A stretch of 64,000 bases of DNA from Sphingomonas lenta (GCF_002288825.1 NZ_NSLI01000002.1:1-64000), one strand, 5' to 3'; positions 32,130 through 41,987 are shown, counted from the first letter of the stretch. Notes: a model not told the origin generated them from the sequence alone. Program-made: numbers and translations.

Positions 32130-34514
32130 TCACCTGTTCGCCATCGCCTCGCGCGTGACTTCGGCGAGCTGCTGGACGGAGAAAGGCTTGGGCAGGAAGG
32201 CGACGTTGTCGAGGTCGATCGACTTCCGGAGCTGCTCTTCGGCATAGCCCGACATGAACACGATCGGCAGGTCCGGATATTTCTCGCGGACGTGGCGGAC
32301 CATGGTGGGGCCGTCCATCGTCGGCATGACGACGTCGGAGATGAGCAGGTCGGGGCGGCCGCTCTTGCCCAAGAGCTCCAGCGCCGCCTCGCCGTTCTCG
32401 GCGGAGAGGACGCTGTAGCCCTGGCGGGTGAGCGCGCGTTCGGCGACGGCGCGGACCATGTCTTCGTCCTCGACGAGCAGGATGGTGCCCGAACCCCAGA
32501 GCTCGGCGGGCTTGGCGGCGGGCTTGGGCGCGCTGGTCTTCGCGGCGGCCCCGGCCGAGGCGTGGACGGGCAGGTAGATGGCGAAGGTGGCGCCCTTCCC
32601 CGGTCCGTCGGAGTTCGCGAAGATGTAGCCGCCCGACTGCTTGACGATGCCGTACACCGTGGAGAGGCCGAGGCCGGTGCCCTTGCCCGTCTCCTTGGTC
32701 GTGAAGAACGGCTCGAAGATCTTGCCCAGGTCGGACGCGGCGATGCCCGTGCCGTTGTCCTTCACCTCCAGCGCCGTGTAGTCGGCGATGGGCAGCACCT
32801 CGTTGCCGAGCCGGCGCACCTCGGTCGCGGGCACCGCGCGCGTGGTGATGGTGAGCGTGCCGCCGCCGCGCGGGTTCCTTTGAAGGATGGCGTCGCGCGC
32901 GTTCACCGCCAGGTTGACGACGACCTGCTCGAGCTGGCCCGGATCGGCGCGGACGGGCCCCAGATTGCGGCCGTGATGGACGTCGAGCGTCACGAGCTCG
33001 CCCATGAGGCGCTTCAGGAGGTTGGAGACCTCCGACACGACATCGGGGAGCTGCAGGATCTGCGGTCGGAGCGTCTGCTGGCGCGAGAAGGCGAGGAGCT
33101 GGCGCGTGAGGCCGGCGGCGCGGTTGGAATTGGCGCGGATCTGCTGGATGTCGTCGTAATCGCTGTCGCCGGGCGAGTGGCGCATCAGCATCAGGTCGCA
33201 ATGGCCGATGATGGCGGTGAGGATGTTGTTGAAGTCGTGCGCCACGCCGCCCGCGAGCTGGCCGACGGCGCGCATCTTGGTCGCCTGCTCCACCTCGCGC
33301 TTGAGGCGGCTCTCCTCCGAATTGTCCTTGAGCGACAGCAGCACGGCGGCGTCGCCCAGCCCGCGCGCGCCGGCGATGGTGAGCGCGACGGGCTCGTCGG
33401 GGCTGCCGCCCAGGCGGACCGCCATGTCGGTCGAATGCGTCGCGCCGCCCGCGTGCCGGCGGATCGCGTCGGCGACGGCGGCCTTGTCCTCGCGCACGAC
33501 AAGGTCGCCCGGATAGAGCGGCTCGGCGCCTGGCTTCACGCCCGCCGCGCGCTTGAAGGCGTCGTTCATCTGGAGGAAGCGGCCGTCGCGGTCGACGAGC
33601 GCGAGCCCCAGCGGCAGGAGCGACACGAGGCTGCGGACGTGCTCGGCGGCGGTGGCCCCGATCGCTGGCGCGGCCTCCTCCTCGTCGAGCAGCGTGATCA
33701 GCACCGGCGCGTCGTCGGCGTCGAGGAACGGCACCTCGATGACGCGGAGCGGGTTGCCCTCCAGCCCCTCGCGCTCGAAGCGCACATGGCCGCGGCTGTC
33801 GGTGATGAGGTAGCGCATGAAGTCGCGTCCCTCGACCTCGCCCTCGGCGCGGCCGGTGGCGCGATGGGCGAGCACGCGGTTGGCGGCGCGGACGCGGCCC
33901 TCGGGCGTGACCAGCGCGGCCATGATGCCCGCCCCGCCCAGCCGGTCGCCGTGCTGGTCGGTGAGCAGGGTCGCGATCGTCTCCGCCAGGTCGTGCTCGC
34001 GATCGGCGTCGAAGCGCCAGACGAGCATGTCGCTCTCCTCGCCCGCGCGGGTCACGGTGGCGCAGAGCACGCGCGGGCCGGCGTGGAGCTTGACCGCCCT
34101 CGCCTGCCCGTCGCGCCACGCGGCCCTGCCCGCCTTGCCGAGCCGCTCGACGCCCGCGTCGTCGATCGGCAGGCCGGGCGGCGGGACCCAGCCGCCGAAC
34201 ATCGCCTCGAACGCGTCGTTGGCGCAGACGAGGCGCCCGGCGCGGTCGGTGACCGCGACGGCGGCGTCGCTGGCGCAGGCGAGCCCGCGCGCGAGGCTCC
34301 AGTCGACGCGGTGCTCGGCCGACTCCTCGCGCCACGGCGAGAGGATGCGCCAGGCGAGCACCGCCCCGCCGGCGATCAGCCCGGCCGCGAGGAAGCCGCC
34401 CGCGACGGGCAAGCTGCCGGCGAGGAATAGTACCAGCGCGGCGGCGAGGAGCGCGGCTAGGCCGGCGGTGATGGCGGCGCTTCGGGTGGGGTGGGTGAGC
34501 GGGGCGGAGGCCAT
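32130..34514 (-). CDS. cckA: Hybrid histidine kinase CckA
   Basis: 794 aa. Two N-terminal membrane segments (AAITAGLAALLAAALVLFLA; VAGGFLAAGLIAGGAVLAW), two or three PAS-type regions (AVAVTDRAGRLVCANDAFEAMF; GLALVDRDGRFLQMNDAFKRA), H-box QLAGGVAHDFNNILTAIIGH at about residue 430, ATPase motifs (VVNLAVNARDAIL; GKGTGLGLSTVYGIVKQSGG) and a C-terminal receiver with Asp in LLISDVVMPTMDGPTM. The HDFNNxLTAIIGHCDLM sequence and layout are those of CckA, the bifunctional kinase/phosphatase feeding CtrA through ChpT. Neither ctrA nor chpT is in this window. Confidence 0.93.
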   Translation of the reverse strand: MASAPLTHPTRSAAITAGLAALLAAALVLFLAGSLPVAGGFLAAGLIAGGAVLAWRILSPWREESAEHRVDWSLARGLACASDAAVAVTDRAGRLVCANDAFEAMFGGWVPPPGLPIDDAGVERLGKAGRAAWRDGQARAVKLHAGPRVLCATVTRAGEESDMLVWRFDADREHDLAETIATLLTDQHGDRLGGAGIMAALVTPEGRVRAANRVLAHRATGRAEGEVEGRDFMRYLITDSRGHVRFEREGLEGNPLRVIEVPFLDADDAPVLITLLDEEEAAPAIGATAAEHVRSLVSLLPLGLALVDRDGRFLQMNDAFKRAAGVKPGAEPLYPGDLVVREDKAAVADAIRRHAGGATHSTDMAVRLGGSPDEPVALTIAGARGLGDAAVLLSLKDNSEESRLKREVEQATKMRAVGQLAGGVAHDFNNILTAIIGHCDLMLMRHSPGDSDYDDIQQIRANSNRAAGLTRQLLAFSRQQTLRPQILQLPDVVSEVSNLLKRLMGELVTLDVHHGRNLGPVRADPGQLEQVVVNLAVNARDAILQRNPRGGGTLTITTRAVPATEVRRLGNEVLPIADYTALEVKDNGTGIAASDLGKIFEPFFTTKETGKGTGLGLSTVYGIVKQSGGYIFANSDGPGKGATFAIYLPVHASAGAAAKTSAPKPAAKPAELWGSGTILLVEDEDMVRAVAERALTRQGYSVLSAENGEAALELLGKSGRPDLLISDVVMPTMDGPTMVRHVREKYPDLPIVFMSGYAEEQLRKSIDLDNVAFLPKPFSVQQLAEVTREAMANR

Positions 34515-34555
34515 GGGGGGTGTTCACCATGACGGCCGAACGGGCGCAACCAATT

Positions 34556-34757
34556 CCTCCCCCGCAACGCAGATGCGGGGGAGGGGGACCGCGCCCGTAG
34601 GGCGTGGTGGAGGGGGGCGTAGGTCGATCAGCGACAAGCCGGGGGCTTCTCGCCGACCGGAGCCGGCTTGCGGAGCAAGCCGCGGGGATACCGCATCCCG
34701 TAGCTCCCCCTCCACCAGCTTCGCTGGTCCCCCTCCCCCGCTGTAAGCGGGGGAGGA
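34556..34757. repeat. Long paired hairpin repeat (REPIN-like, family 2)
   Basis: Begins CCTCCCCCGCAACGCAGATG and ends in the inverse CCCCCGCTGTAAGCGGGGG plus AGG. Internal inverse pairs (GGTGGAGGGG near the left, CCCCTCCACC near the right) make the whole about-200-base element fold on itself. The right end is 11 bases from the stop of the first M13 peptidase gene. It fills the otherwise empty 253-base gap to cckA. Related copies are at 36797-36934 and 42055-42184. Confidence 0.85.
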
Positions 34758-34767
34758 ACTTAGGGAG

Positions 34768-36771
34768 TTACCAGATCCGGACGCGCTGCTCCGGCGCTAG
34801 GTACAGCTTCTGGCCCGGCGTCACCTTGTACGCCGCGTACCAAGGGTCGAGGTTGCGCACGACCGCCACGCGCTGCTCGGACGGACTATGCGTGTCGGTT
34901 AGGATGCGTTGCCGCAAATTCGCCTCGCGGTAGTTGCGTCGCCACACCTGCGCCCAGCCCAGGTAGAAGCGCTGGTCGCCGGTGAAACCGCCGATCACCG
35001 GCGCGGGCTTGCCGTTGAGCGACTTCTTGTACGCGTCGTAGGCGACCGCCAAGCCGGCCAGGTCGGCGACGTTCTCGCCGAGGGTCAGCGCCCCCTTCAC
35101 GTTTAGGCCGGGCAGCGCCTCGTAGGCGTCGTACTGCGTGACGAGCGCGGCGGTGCGCTGCTTGAACGCGGTTAGGTCCTGCGGCGTCCACCACTCGACG
35201 AGCCTGCCGGAGGCATCGAACTTAGACCCTTGGTCATCGAAATGGTGGCTGATCTCGTGGCCGATTACCGCACCGATGCCGCCATAGTTGATGGCAGGGT
35301 CGGCCTTCGGGTCGAAGAAAGGCGGCTGCAGGATCGCGGCGGGAAACACGATCTCGACCATGCCGAAGTTGGCGTAGGCGTTGATCGTCATGGGGGTCAT
35401 GCCCCACTCCCAGCGCTGCAGCGGCTTGCCGAGGTGCTGGACGTTGTAGTCGTGCGCCCACTGGTTCGCGCGCAGCATGTTGCCGAACGCGTCGCCCGGC
35501 GTGATCCGGAGGTTTGAATAGTCGCGCCAGCGGTCGGGGTAGCCGATCTTGGGCGTGAACGCGGCGAGCTTGGCGCGGGCGGCCTTCTTCGTCTCGGGCG
35601 CCATCCAGTCGAGGCGCTCGACGCGGTCGCCCATGGCGGCGAGCACGTTCCTGACCAGCTCGTCGGCAGCCTTCTTCGTCTCGGGCGGGAAGTGGCGGGC
35701 GACGTACACCTTGCTGACCTCGTCCGACAGCGCGGCGGAGGTGAAGTCGACGGCGCGCTCCCAGCGCTCCTCCTGCTCGGGCGTGCCGGACAGCGTCGTG
35801 CCGTAAAAGCTGAACTGCTCGCGGTCGAAAGCGGAGGGCAGGACGTCGGCGAAACCGTCGAGCGAGCGGATCATCAGCTGGTCCTGCAGCACCTGCACCG
35901 GCGCCGCCTGGATAGCGGCGGCGATGCCGGTCACCGCGCTGGGCTGGCCGACGATGACGGTGTCGACGGGCGTGCCGACGCCGCGCAGATAGGCGGCGAA
36001 GTCGAAGCCCGGCGCGGACTGCGCCAGCTGCGCCACCGTCATCTTGTTGTAGGTCTTGGTCCGGTCGCGGCTCTCGACGCGCGTCCAGTGCGCGTTGGCG
36101 ATCCTCGTCTCGAAGTCGAGCACCGCCTTGGCGCGCGCCTCCGCATCCGGCTCGCCGGCGAGCTGGAGCACGCGGGCGAGGTGCGCCTGGTACTTCGCGC
36201 GCGTCTCGACGAGCTTGGGGTCGCTCGATAGGTAATAGTCGCGGTCGGGCATGCCGAGCCCGGCCTGGCGCATGCCGACGGCGTAGATCTCGGGTTGCTT
36301 CGCGTCCTGGCCGACGCCGGTCGCGAACGGGACGGGCACGCCGTTGCGGTCGGCCTGGGCGGCGAGTGCGGCGTAGGCGGCCTTGTCCTTCAGGCCCTTG
36401 ATGCGGTCGAGCCAGGGCTTGATCGGCCCTAAGCCCTTCGCCACGATCGCGGCAGTGTCGAGGTAGGCGCCGTAGGCGACGCCGATCTTGCTGTTCGCCG
36501 CGCGCGCCTCGTCCAGGATCTTGCGCGTGCGCTCCTTGGACAGGTCGTCGAGGAAGTTGAACGCGCCGTAGTTCGCCTTGTCGGCGGGGATGGGCGTGTT
36601 CTTGGCCCAGGTGCCGTTGGCGTAGTCGTAGAAGCCGTCGCCCGGCGCGGCCGAGCGGTCCATGCCCGCGGTGTCGAAGCCGAAGGTGCCGTAGGCGGGC
36701 TTGCCGGAGGTCTGGGCGACGCCGGCGACCGCGGTCGCGGCAAGGAGGGCGGTGAGGATGAGGCGTTTCAT
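34768..36771 (-). CDS. M13-family zinc metallopeptidase (PepO/neprilysin-like), copy 1
   Basis: 667 aa with a signal peptide (MKRLILTALLAATAVAGVA). Family motifs: zinc site VIGHEISHHFDDQG (HExxH), third ligand in GENVADLAGLAVAYDAY, and the substrate segment NAYANFGMVEIVFPAAIL. The C-terminus reads YLAPEQRVRIW, lacking the usual final CxxW but identical in layout to copy 2. Predicted periplasmic endopeptidase on small peptides. It lies downstream of a close paralogue on the same strand, the pair being separated and followed by family-2 hairpins. Confidence 0.95.
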   Translation of the reverse strand: MKRLILTALLAATAVAGVAQTSGKPAYGTFGFDTAGMDRSAAPGDGFYDYANGTWAKNTPIPADKANYGAFNFLDDLSKERTRKILDEARAANSKIGVAYGAYLDTAAIVAKGLGPIKPWLDRIKGLKDKAAYAALAAQADRNGVPVPFATGVGQDAKQPEIYAVGMRQAGLGMPDRDYYLSSDPKLVETRAKYQAHLARVLQLAGEPDAEARAKAVLDFETRIANAHWTRVESRDRTKTYNKMTVAQLAQSAPGFDFAAYLRGVGTPVDTVIVGQPSAVTGIAAAIQAAPVQVLQDQLMIRSLDGFADVLPSAFDREQFSFYGTTLSGTPEQEERWERAVDFTSAALSDEVSKVYVARHFPPETKKAADELVRNVLAAMGDRVERLDWMAPETKKAARAKLAAFTPKIGYPDRWRDYSNLRITPGDAFGNMLRANQWAHDYNVQHLGKPLQRWEWGMTPMTINAYANFGMVEIVFPAAILQPPFFDPKADPAINYGGIGAVIGHEISHHFDDQGSKFDASGRLVEWWTPQDLTAFKQRTAALVTQYDAYEALPGLNVKGALTLGENVADLAGLAVAYDAYKKSLNGKPAPVIGGFTGDQRFYLGWAQVWRRNYREANLRQRILTDTHSPSEQRVAVVRNLDPWYAAYKVTPGQKLYLAPEQRVRIW

Positions 36772-36796
36772 GGGGAGAGTCCTGCGGTTGCAAGCT

Positions 36797-36934
36797 CCTC
36801 CCCCGCTTTAGCGGGGGAGGGGGACCAGCGCAGCTGGTGGAGGGGAGCTACGGGATGCGGTATCGTGATGTACCCCCTCCACCACTCGCTACGCGAGCGG
36901 TCCCCCTCCCCCGCATCTGCGATGCGGGGGAGGA
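36797..36934. repeat. Paired hairpin repeat (family 2)
   Basis: About 138 bases: CCTCCCCCGCTTTAGCGGGG at the left, GCATCTGCGATGCGGGGGAGG at the right, with the inverse GGTGGAGGGG/CCCCTCCACC pair and a GGGATGCGGTATC stretch also seen inverted in the 34556 copy. It lies between the two M13 genes, ending about ten bases from the stop of copy 2. Confidence 0.85.
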
Positions 36935-36944
36935 ATTTAGAGGG

Positions 36945-39011
36945 TCACCAAATCCGGACGCGCTGCTCGGGCGACAGGTAGAGCGCGTCGCCCTGCTTCG
37001 ACCCGAACGCCTGATACCAGGGATCCAGGTTGCGCACGGTCAGCACGCGGTAGTGGCCCGGCGAGTGCGGGTCGGTCTTGAGCGCGTTCAACAGCGCGGG
37101 CTCGCGCTCCTTGCTGCGCCACACCTGCGCCCAGCCGTAGTAGAATCGCTGGTCGCCCGTGGTGCCGTCGATCACCAGCGCGGGCTTTCCGCCGAGCGAG
37201 CGGCGATAGGCGTCGAGCGCGACCGTCAGCCCCGCCAGGTCGGCGATGTTCTCGCCCAGCGTCAGCTCGCCGTTGATCTTCTGACCCGGCAGCGGCTCAT
37301 ACGCCGCGTACTGCGCCACGAGCTGGTCGGTGAAGCGCTTGAACTGCGCCACGTCCTGCGGCGTCCACCAGTCGGTGAGCGCGCCCCTGGCGTCGTACTT
37401 GCGGCCCTGATCGTCGAAGTGATGGCTGATCTCGTGGCCGATCACAGCACCTATGCCGCCATAGTTGACCGCCGGGTCGGCCTTCGGGTCGAAGAAAGGC
37501 GGCTGGAGGATCGCGGCCGGGAACACGATCTCGTTCATGACCGGGTTGGCGTAGGCGTTGATGGTCATGGGCGTCATGAACCACTCGCCCCGGTCGATCG
37601 GCGCGCCCAGCTTGTTGAGGCCGCGCTGGTACTCGAAGGCGTTGGCGCGCGCGACGTTGCCGACCAGGTCGCCCGGCACGATGCGGAGCGCCGAATAGTC
37701 GCGCCACTTGTCGGGATAGCCGATCTTGGGCGTGAAGCTGGCGAGCTTGGCCTTCGCCTTCACCTTGGTTTCGGGCGCCATCCACTCGAGCTTGTCGAGC
37801 CGGTCGCCCATCGCGGCGATGACGTTGCGGACGAGCTTGTCGGCCTCCTGCTTGGCCTCGGGCGGGAAGTATTTGGCGACGTATTGCTGCCCGATCGCCT
37901 CGCCCATCGCGCCCGAGACGAGGTTGACGCCGCGCTTCCAGCGGACCTGCTGCTGCGGCGTGCCGGACAGCGTTGTCCCGTAGAAGGCGAAGTTGGTCTT
38001 GTCGAACTCGGCCGGGAGGTAGCCGGCGTAGCTGCGCAGCGTGCGCAGCATCGCGAAATCGCGCAGCGTGTCGATCGGGGTGGCCGCGAACAGCTTCGCC
38101 TCGCCGGTGAAGGCGCTGGGCTGGGCGACGAGGTAATAGGGCTGGTTCGCGACGCCCATCGCCTGGAAGTACGACCCCCAGGGGAAACCCGGCGCCTTGG
38201 CGGCGAAGTCGGCGGCGGTCCACTTATTGTAGGTCTTGTCGGCGTCGCGGCTGTCGACGCGCGTCCAGTGCGCCTGCGCGATCTGACGCTCCATCTCGTA
38301 CACGGCGTTCGCGCGCGCCGCAGCGTTCGGCTCGCCGGCGAGCGTCAGCATCTTGGCGAGATAGGCCTTGTAGGCGGTCTGGATCGCGGCGAACTTCGGG
38401 TCGGTCCCGAGGTAGAAGTCGCGGTCGGGCAGGCCGAGGCCGCTCTGGCCGAACTGCGCGACATAGGTGTCGGGCTTCTTGTCGTCCTGGCTGACATAGG
38501 CCGAGAACAGGCCGCCCACGCCGTGGCGCTGCAGCTTCGCCATCTCCAGCGCGAGCGCGTCGCGCGTCTTGGCGGCCTTGAGCCCGTCGAACCAGGGCTT
38601 GAGCGGAGCCAGGCCCCTCGCCTCGACCGCTGCCTCGTCCATGAAGCTGGCGTAGAAGGTGCCGACCTTGTCGCCGGAGCGCCTGGACGCGTCCTCCAGG
38701 ATCAGGCGCGTGCGCTCCTGGCTCAGGTCCTGCAGGCGGTGGAACATGCCGAACGAGGCGCGGTCGGCGGGGATCTCCGTCGACTTGTCCCACGTGCCGT
38801 TGGCGTATTTGTAGAAGTCCTGCCCCGGCGCGACGCTCGTGTCGCGGCCCGCCATGTCGAAGCCGAAGGTACCGAGCGCCGGCTTGCTGCCCGTCTCGGC
38901 GGGCGCGGCGGCGGTACGGTGGGCCGCATGGCCGTCATGCGACTGGGCGAGGGCGCCGCCGGTCAGGGCGACGGTGACGAGCAGCGACGAAACGAAAAGC
39001 GACTTCCGCAT
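36945..39011 (-). CDS. M13-family zinc metallopeptidase, copy 2
   Basis: 688 aa with signal peptide (LFVSSLLVTVALTGGALAQS) followed by a His-rich stretch (SHDGHAAHRTAA). Zinc motif VIGHEISHHFDDQGRKYD, third ligand in GENIADLAGLTVALDAY, substrate segment NAYANPVMNEIVFPAAIL, and C-terminus YLSPEQRVRIW. Clearly paralogous to copy 1 over the full length. First gene of the pair; an AT-rich stretch and ATCCTTTTCGC lie just upstream of the start. Probably periplasmic; the His-rich N-terminus might help capture zinc (inference). Confidence 0.95.
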   Translation of the reverse strand: MRKSLFVSSLLVTVALTGGALAQSHDGHAAHRTAAAPAETGSKPALGTFGFDMAGRDTSVAPGQDFYKYANGTWDKSTEIPADRASFGMFHRLQDLSQERTRLILEDASRRSGDKVGTFYASFMDEAAVEARGLAPLKPWFDGLKAAKTRDALALEMAKLQRHGVGGLFSAYVSQDDKKPDTYVAQFGQSGLGLPDRDFYLGTDPKFAAIQTAYKAYLAKMLTLAGEPNAAARANAVYEMERQIAQAHWTRVDSRDADKTYNKWTAADFAAKAPGFPWGSYFQAMGVANQPYYLVAQPSAFTGEAKLFAATPIDTLRDFAMLRTLRSYAGYLPAEFDKTNFAFYGTTLSGTPQQQVRWKRGVNLVSGAMGEAIGQQYVAKYFPPEAKQEADKLVRNVIAAMGDRLDKLEWMAPETKVKAKAKLASFTPKIGYPDKWRDYSALRIVPGDLVGNVARANAFEYQRGLNKLGAPIDRGEWFMTPMTINAYANPVMNEIVFPAAILQPPFFDPKADPAVNYGGIGAVIGHEISHHFDDQGRKYDARGALTDWWTPQDVAQFKRFTDQLVAQYAAYEPLPGQKINGELTLGENIADLAGLTVALDAYRRSLGGKPALVIDGTTGDQRFYYGWAQVWRSKEREPALLNALKTDPHSPGHYRVLTVRNLDPWYQAFGSKQGDALYLSPEQRVRIW

Positions 39012-39076
39012 GCACCATCCTCGATTTTCGGAAAGCGAAAAGGATGGTCGCTTCTGTAACTAGTTAGCAGGCGCGG

Positions 39077-39640
39077 TCAATCGACCTTGGCGTGCCGCCG
39101 GTGCCGCCACTTGCGCGCGATCCACAGCCGCCAGCCCAGCGCGGACAGCGCATAGCCCGCGCCCGCGAGCACCGCCGTCAGGATCAGCAGCCCCAACCCC
39201 GTCGCCGCGCCCGCCTCCATCAGCCAGGGCAGCCAGCCGATCTGCTCCGCCGCGTCCGCGACGGGGCTGCCGGCGAAGTGCTGGTCGACGCGCAGGAACC
39301 AGCTGCCGACGAAATAGGCGGCCAGCCAGAGCGGCGGCGTCGTGAACGGGTTGGTGATGAACGTCGTCAGCGCCGCCGCCGGAATATTGGCCCTGATCGG
39401 CAGGGCGAGCAGCGCCGAGAAGAAGATCTGCGCGACGGGAAACAGGATGCCCGTCACCATGCCCAGCGCCACGCCGCGCGGCACGGAGCGGCGGGTCGCG
39501 CGCCACAGCGCCGGATGCAGCACGCGGTGGGCGACGGGGCGGATCCAGCGGTTCCGCTCCATGCCCTCGCGGGTCGGCATGTTGCGCTGGCCCCAGGCGA
39601 CCGCGCGGTGGAACAGGCCGGGAGGCGCCATGCTCGCCAT
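39077..39640 (-). CDS. DUF2062 membrane protein
   Basis: 187 aa. The start ATG overlaps the smpB stop (ATGA). DUF2062 core: RSVPRGVALGMVTGILFPVA, ALPIRANIPAAALTTFITNP and TTPPLWLAAYFVGSWFL, with hydrophobic helices and a final membrane segment (TGLGLLILTAVLAGAGYAL) before a basic tail. The N-P-x-T signature is typical. Function unknown; some members sit beside glycosyltransferases. Coupling to smpB is seen in other sphingomonads. Confidence 0.88.
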   Translation of the reverse strand: MASMAPPGLFHRAVAWGQRNMPTREGMERNRWIRPVAHRVLHPALWRATRRSVPRGVALGMVTGILFPVAQIFFSALLALPIRANIPAAALTTFITNPFTTPPLWLAAYFVGSWFLRVDQHFAGSPVADAAEQIGWLPWLMEAGAATGLGLLILTAVLAGAGYALSALGWRLWIARKWRHRRHAKVD

Positions 39641-40122
39641 CAGCCGCGCTCCCGCATGATGCGGGCCGCGTCGCGCTTCCACTCGCGCTCCTTGATGTGC
39701 TCGCGCTTGTCGTGCGCCTTTCTGCCCTTCGCCAACGCCAGCTCCACTTTCGCGCGGCCCCGGCCGTTGAAGTAAACGGACAGGGGTACGAGCGTCATAC
39801 CCTCGCGCGCGACGGCGCCGTGCAGCTTGTTTATCTCGCGCTCGTGAAGCAGCAGTTTACGCGGGCGCCGCGGTTCGTGGTTGAAGCGGTTGCCGTGGCT
39901 GAATTCCGGCACGTTGGAGTTGACCAGCCACACCTCGTCGCCCTTCACCTCGGCATAGGCCTCGGTGATCGAGCCCTCGCCGAAACGCAGCGACTTCACC
40001 TCCGTGCCGGTGAGCGCGATCCCGGCCTCGAACCGGTCTTCGATGGCGTAGTCGAAGCGGGCGCGCCGATTCTCGGCCACCACTTTTTTCTTGTCGAAGG
40101 CTTCCGGCTTGGGACGCGACAT
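39640..40122 (-). CDS. smpB: SsrA-binding protein SmpB
   Basis: 160 aa. Binds tmRNA in trans-translation to rescue stalled ribosomes. Visible motifs: [59 protein letters not shown] and the basic C-terminal tail [20 protein letters not shown] that enters the decoding path. Start ATG 40122 gives [13 protein letters not shown]. The coding frame runs far upstream but opposite to another gene, so I end it at this ATG. Confidence 0.97.
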   Translation of the reverse strand: MSRPKPEAFDKKKVVAENRRARFDYAIEDRFEAGIALTGTEVKSLRFGEGSITEAYAEVKGDEVWLVNSNVPEFSHGNRFNHEPRRPRKLLLHEREINKLHGAVAREGMTLVPLSVYFNGRGRAKVELALAKGRKAHDKREHIKEREWKRDAARIMRERG

Positions 40123-40269
40123 AGAGGTGGCATGTAAGCGCAACACGGGCGGAACGGAAGCGGCACAGGCCGCGCGCCTGGGCCATTTCGTCGCCGCCCC
40201 GTCGCGCGGCGGTTCTCGACGACAGTTGTAATCAGTAGCGGGCGGACGACCGAGGGGGAGAACCGATTC

Positions 40270-41685
40270 ATGAGCCCGTTCCGCCATCTGATGATCACCC
40301 TGTCCGCCGCCGCGCTCGCCGCCGCCTCGCCTGCCCCGACGCCGGGCGAGTCGTTCGCGGCGGAGGTCGTCGCGCTGGCGGGCTCGACGACGTTCGACGC
40401 GGCGACCTGGCTGGCGGCTCACGGGCTGGCGGCGCAGGACGCGGATGCGGCGGCGGTGCTCGGGGCGTTGCGTCGCGCGGGGCCGATCGAGCTGGTGTCG
40501 CTCAACGAGCAGGGCACGCTTCTGGAGACGACGATGCGGCGCAAGGCGGACGGGCGCAGCTTCCGCGTCGTCGGCGTCGCCGCGAAGGATGGGCCCGGCA
40601 AACTCCGCGCGCTGTTCGCGGTGCCGGTGCCCACGCCCTACACGATGCCGGCGTTCGCGGGGCCGTTGTCCGAAGCGGACCTGAAAAAGGCGGTGGACGC
40701 GCGCGTCTCCTTCGCGGCGGAGCGCGACGAGTTCTCGGGCACGGTGCTGGTGATGCACGGCGACCGCGTCGTCTACGCCCGCAGCGTCGGCCAGGCCGAC
40801 CGCGAGGCGGGCGCGGCGAACGGGCCGGACACGAAGTTCAACATCGGCTCCATGGGCAAGATGTTCACCGCCGTCGCCGTCATGCAGCAGGTCGAGGCGG
40901 GCAAGCTGTCGCTCGATACGACCGTGGGCCAGGTCCTGCCCGACTATCCGAACGAGGCCGCCCGCGCGGTCACGGTGCGGCAGCTGCTCAACCATAGCGC
41001 CGGGCTCGGCAACCTCTGGGAGCGGAAAGGTTGGAACAGGACGGGGCGCTACCCGACCGCGGCCTCCGTCCTGCCCGTCTTCGCCGCCGAGCCGCTGATG
41101 TTCGCACCGGGAAGCAGGGCCGGCTACAGCAACGAAGGTTTCGTGCTGCTCTCCGCAATGGTGGAGCGGCTCGCGGGTGTGCCGTTCCCCGCCTATGTGG
41201 AACGACACATTCTCGCGCCCGCCGGCATGCACGATACGTCGCAGGCGGACCAGGATCAGCCGCTCGCCGGGCGCGCGATGGGCTACCGCTACGCGGAGGC
41301 GGACCTACTGGGTCTAGGCGATCGCGAGCGCATGCCGGAGCCGATCTCGCTGGGGTCGAACGGCGCGGGCGGGCAGTTCGCGACCGCAGCCGACATGCTC
41401 CGGTTCCTCCAAGCGCTACGTGGGGGCGAGCTGATCAGCGCCCGATCACTCGCTACGCTCGTCGCACCAGGGGGCGGTCAACGGAACTACGGCTTGGGCT
41501 TCGAGCGCGACGCGGACGGCGCGCTGATCGGGCATGACGGCGGAGGTCCGCACTCGGGCGTCAACGCCGACGCGAAGATCGCGCCGGTCACGGGCTGGAG
41601 TTACGCGGTGATGGGCAATTACGACGCGCCGTTCGCGCAGGTGCTGGGCAAGGACATCGGCGAGCTCCTGACCGCGATGGACTAG
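40270..41685 (+). CDS. Exported serine hydrolase, beta-lactamase/DD-peptidase fold
   Basis: 471 aa with a signal peptide ([20 protein letters not shown]). An N-terminal about-120-residue region precedes the catalytic domain. Catalytic motif S-x-x-K in [16 protein letters not shown] (about 195), Y-x-N in [20 protein letters not shown], and a third motif H-x-G-like [14 protein letters not shown]. The family (class C beta-lactamase/esterase EstB-like) is broad; peptidase or esterase action is as likely as antibiotic resistance. RBS GGGGGAGAA upstream. Ends overlapping a convergent small gene by 4 bases. Confidence 0.85.
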   Translation: MSPFRHLMITLSAAALAAASPAPTPGESFAAEVVALAGSTTFDAATWLAAHGLAAQDADAAAVLGALRRAGPIELVSLNEQGTLLETTMRRKADGRSFRVVGVAAKDGPGKLRALFAVPVPTPYTMPAFAGPLSEADLKKAVDARVSFAAERDEFSGTVLVMHGDRVVYARSVGQADREAGAANGPDTKFNIGSMGKMFTAVAVMQQVEAGKLSLDTTVGQVLPDYPNEAARAVTVRQLLNHSAGLGNLWERKGWNRTGRYPTAASVLPVFAAEPLMFAPGSRAGYSNEGFVLLSAMVERLAGVPFPAYVERHILAPAGMHDTSQADQDQPLAGRAMGYRYAEADLLGLGDRERMPEPISLGSNGAGGQFATAADMLRFLQALRGGELISARSLATLVAPGGGQRNYGLGFERDADGALIGHDGGGPHSGVNADAKIAPVTGWSYAVMGNYDAPFAQVLGKDIGELLTAMD

Positions 41686-41987
41686 AACGGCACCTTGAAG
41701 CGCAGCATGACGCGATTGCTCTGGACGCCGCCGACGCTCGCGGCCTCCGTCTCGGCCGAGAGCTTGCCCGGACCCAGCGCCATCTCAGCGCGGGGCAGCG
41801 TCGGGTCGTCGTAGCGCTCGGGCAGCGGCTTTAGCCGGTACTGGTCGTCGTCGCGACGGCCGCAAACGACGATATCGCCCGGCTCGCCCTCGCCGGGCTC
41901 GCACTCGCGCGCCGGGCGGAGCCGCTCCGGCCTGGGCGCGGGCGGACCCGCTACGGACTGAAGGCCGAGAAGCAGCGCGACGTACAT
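41682..41987 (-). CDS. Small exported hypothetical protein
   Basis: 101 aa from ATG 41987, with a strong RBS (GGGAGGT five bases before it). A short hydrophobic N-terminus (MYVALLLGLQSVAG) is followed by Pro/Arg-rich sequence, a CEPGEGEPGDIVVCGRR motif with two cysteines, and a C-terminus [12 protein letters not shown] ending in an aromatic residue. The DIVVCGRR motif recurs in small sphingomonad secreted proteins of unknown role. No further function can be given. A longer upstream frame runs through a hairpin repeat. Confidence 0.7.
   Translation of the reverse strand: MYVALLLGLQSVAGPPAPRPERLRPARECEPGEGEPGDIVVCGRRDDDQYRLKPLPERYDDPTLPRAEMALGPGKLSAETEAASVGGVQSNRVMLRFKVPF

Noticed and set aside
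32082-34430. Open frame of 782 codons on the plus strand opposite cckA
   Set aside because: Same shadow effect; no recognised motifs, and cckA has every kinase and receiver motif.
40270-41685. Antibiotic-resistance beta-lactamase
   Set aside because: The S-x-x-K and Y-x-N motifs are shared by esterases and DD-peptidases, and an N-terminal extra domain makes a true AmpC unlikely.
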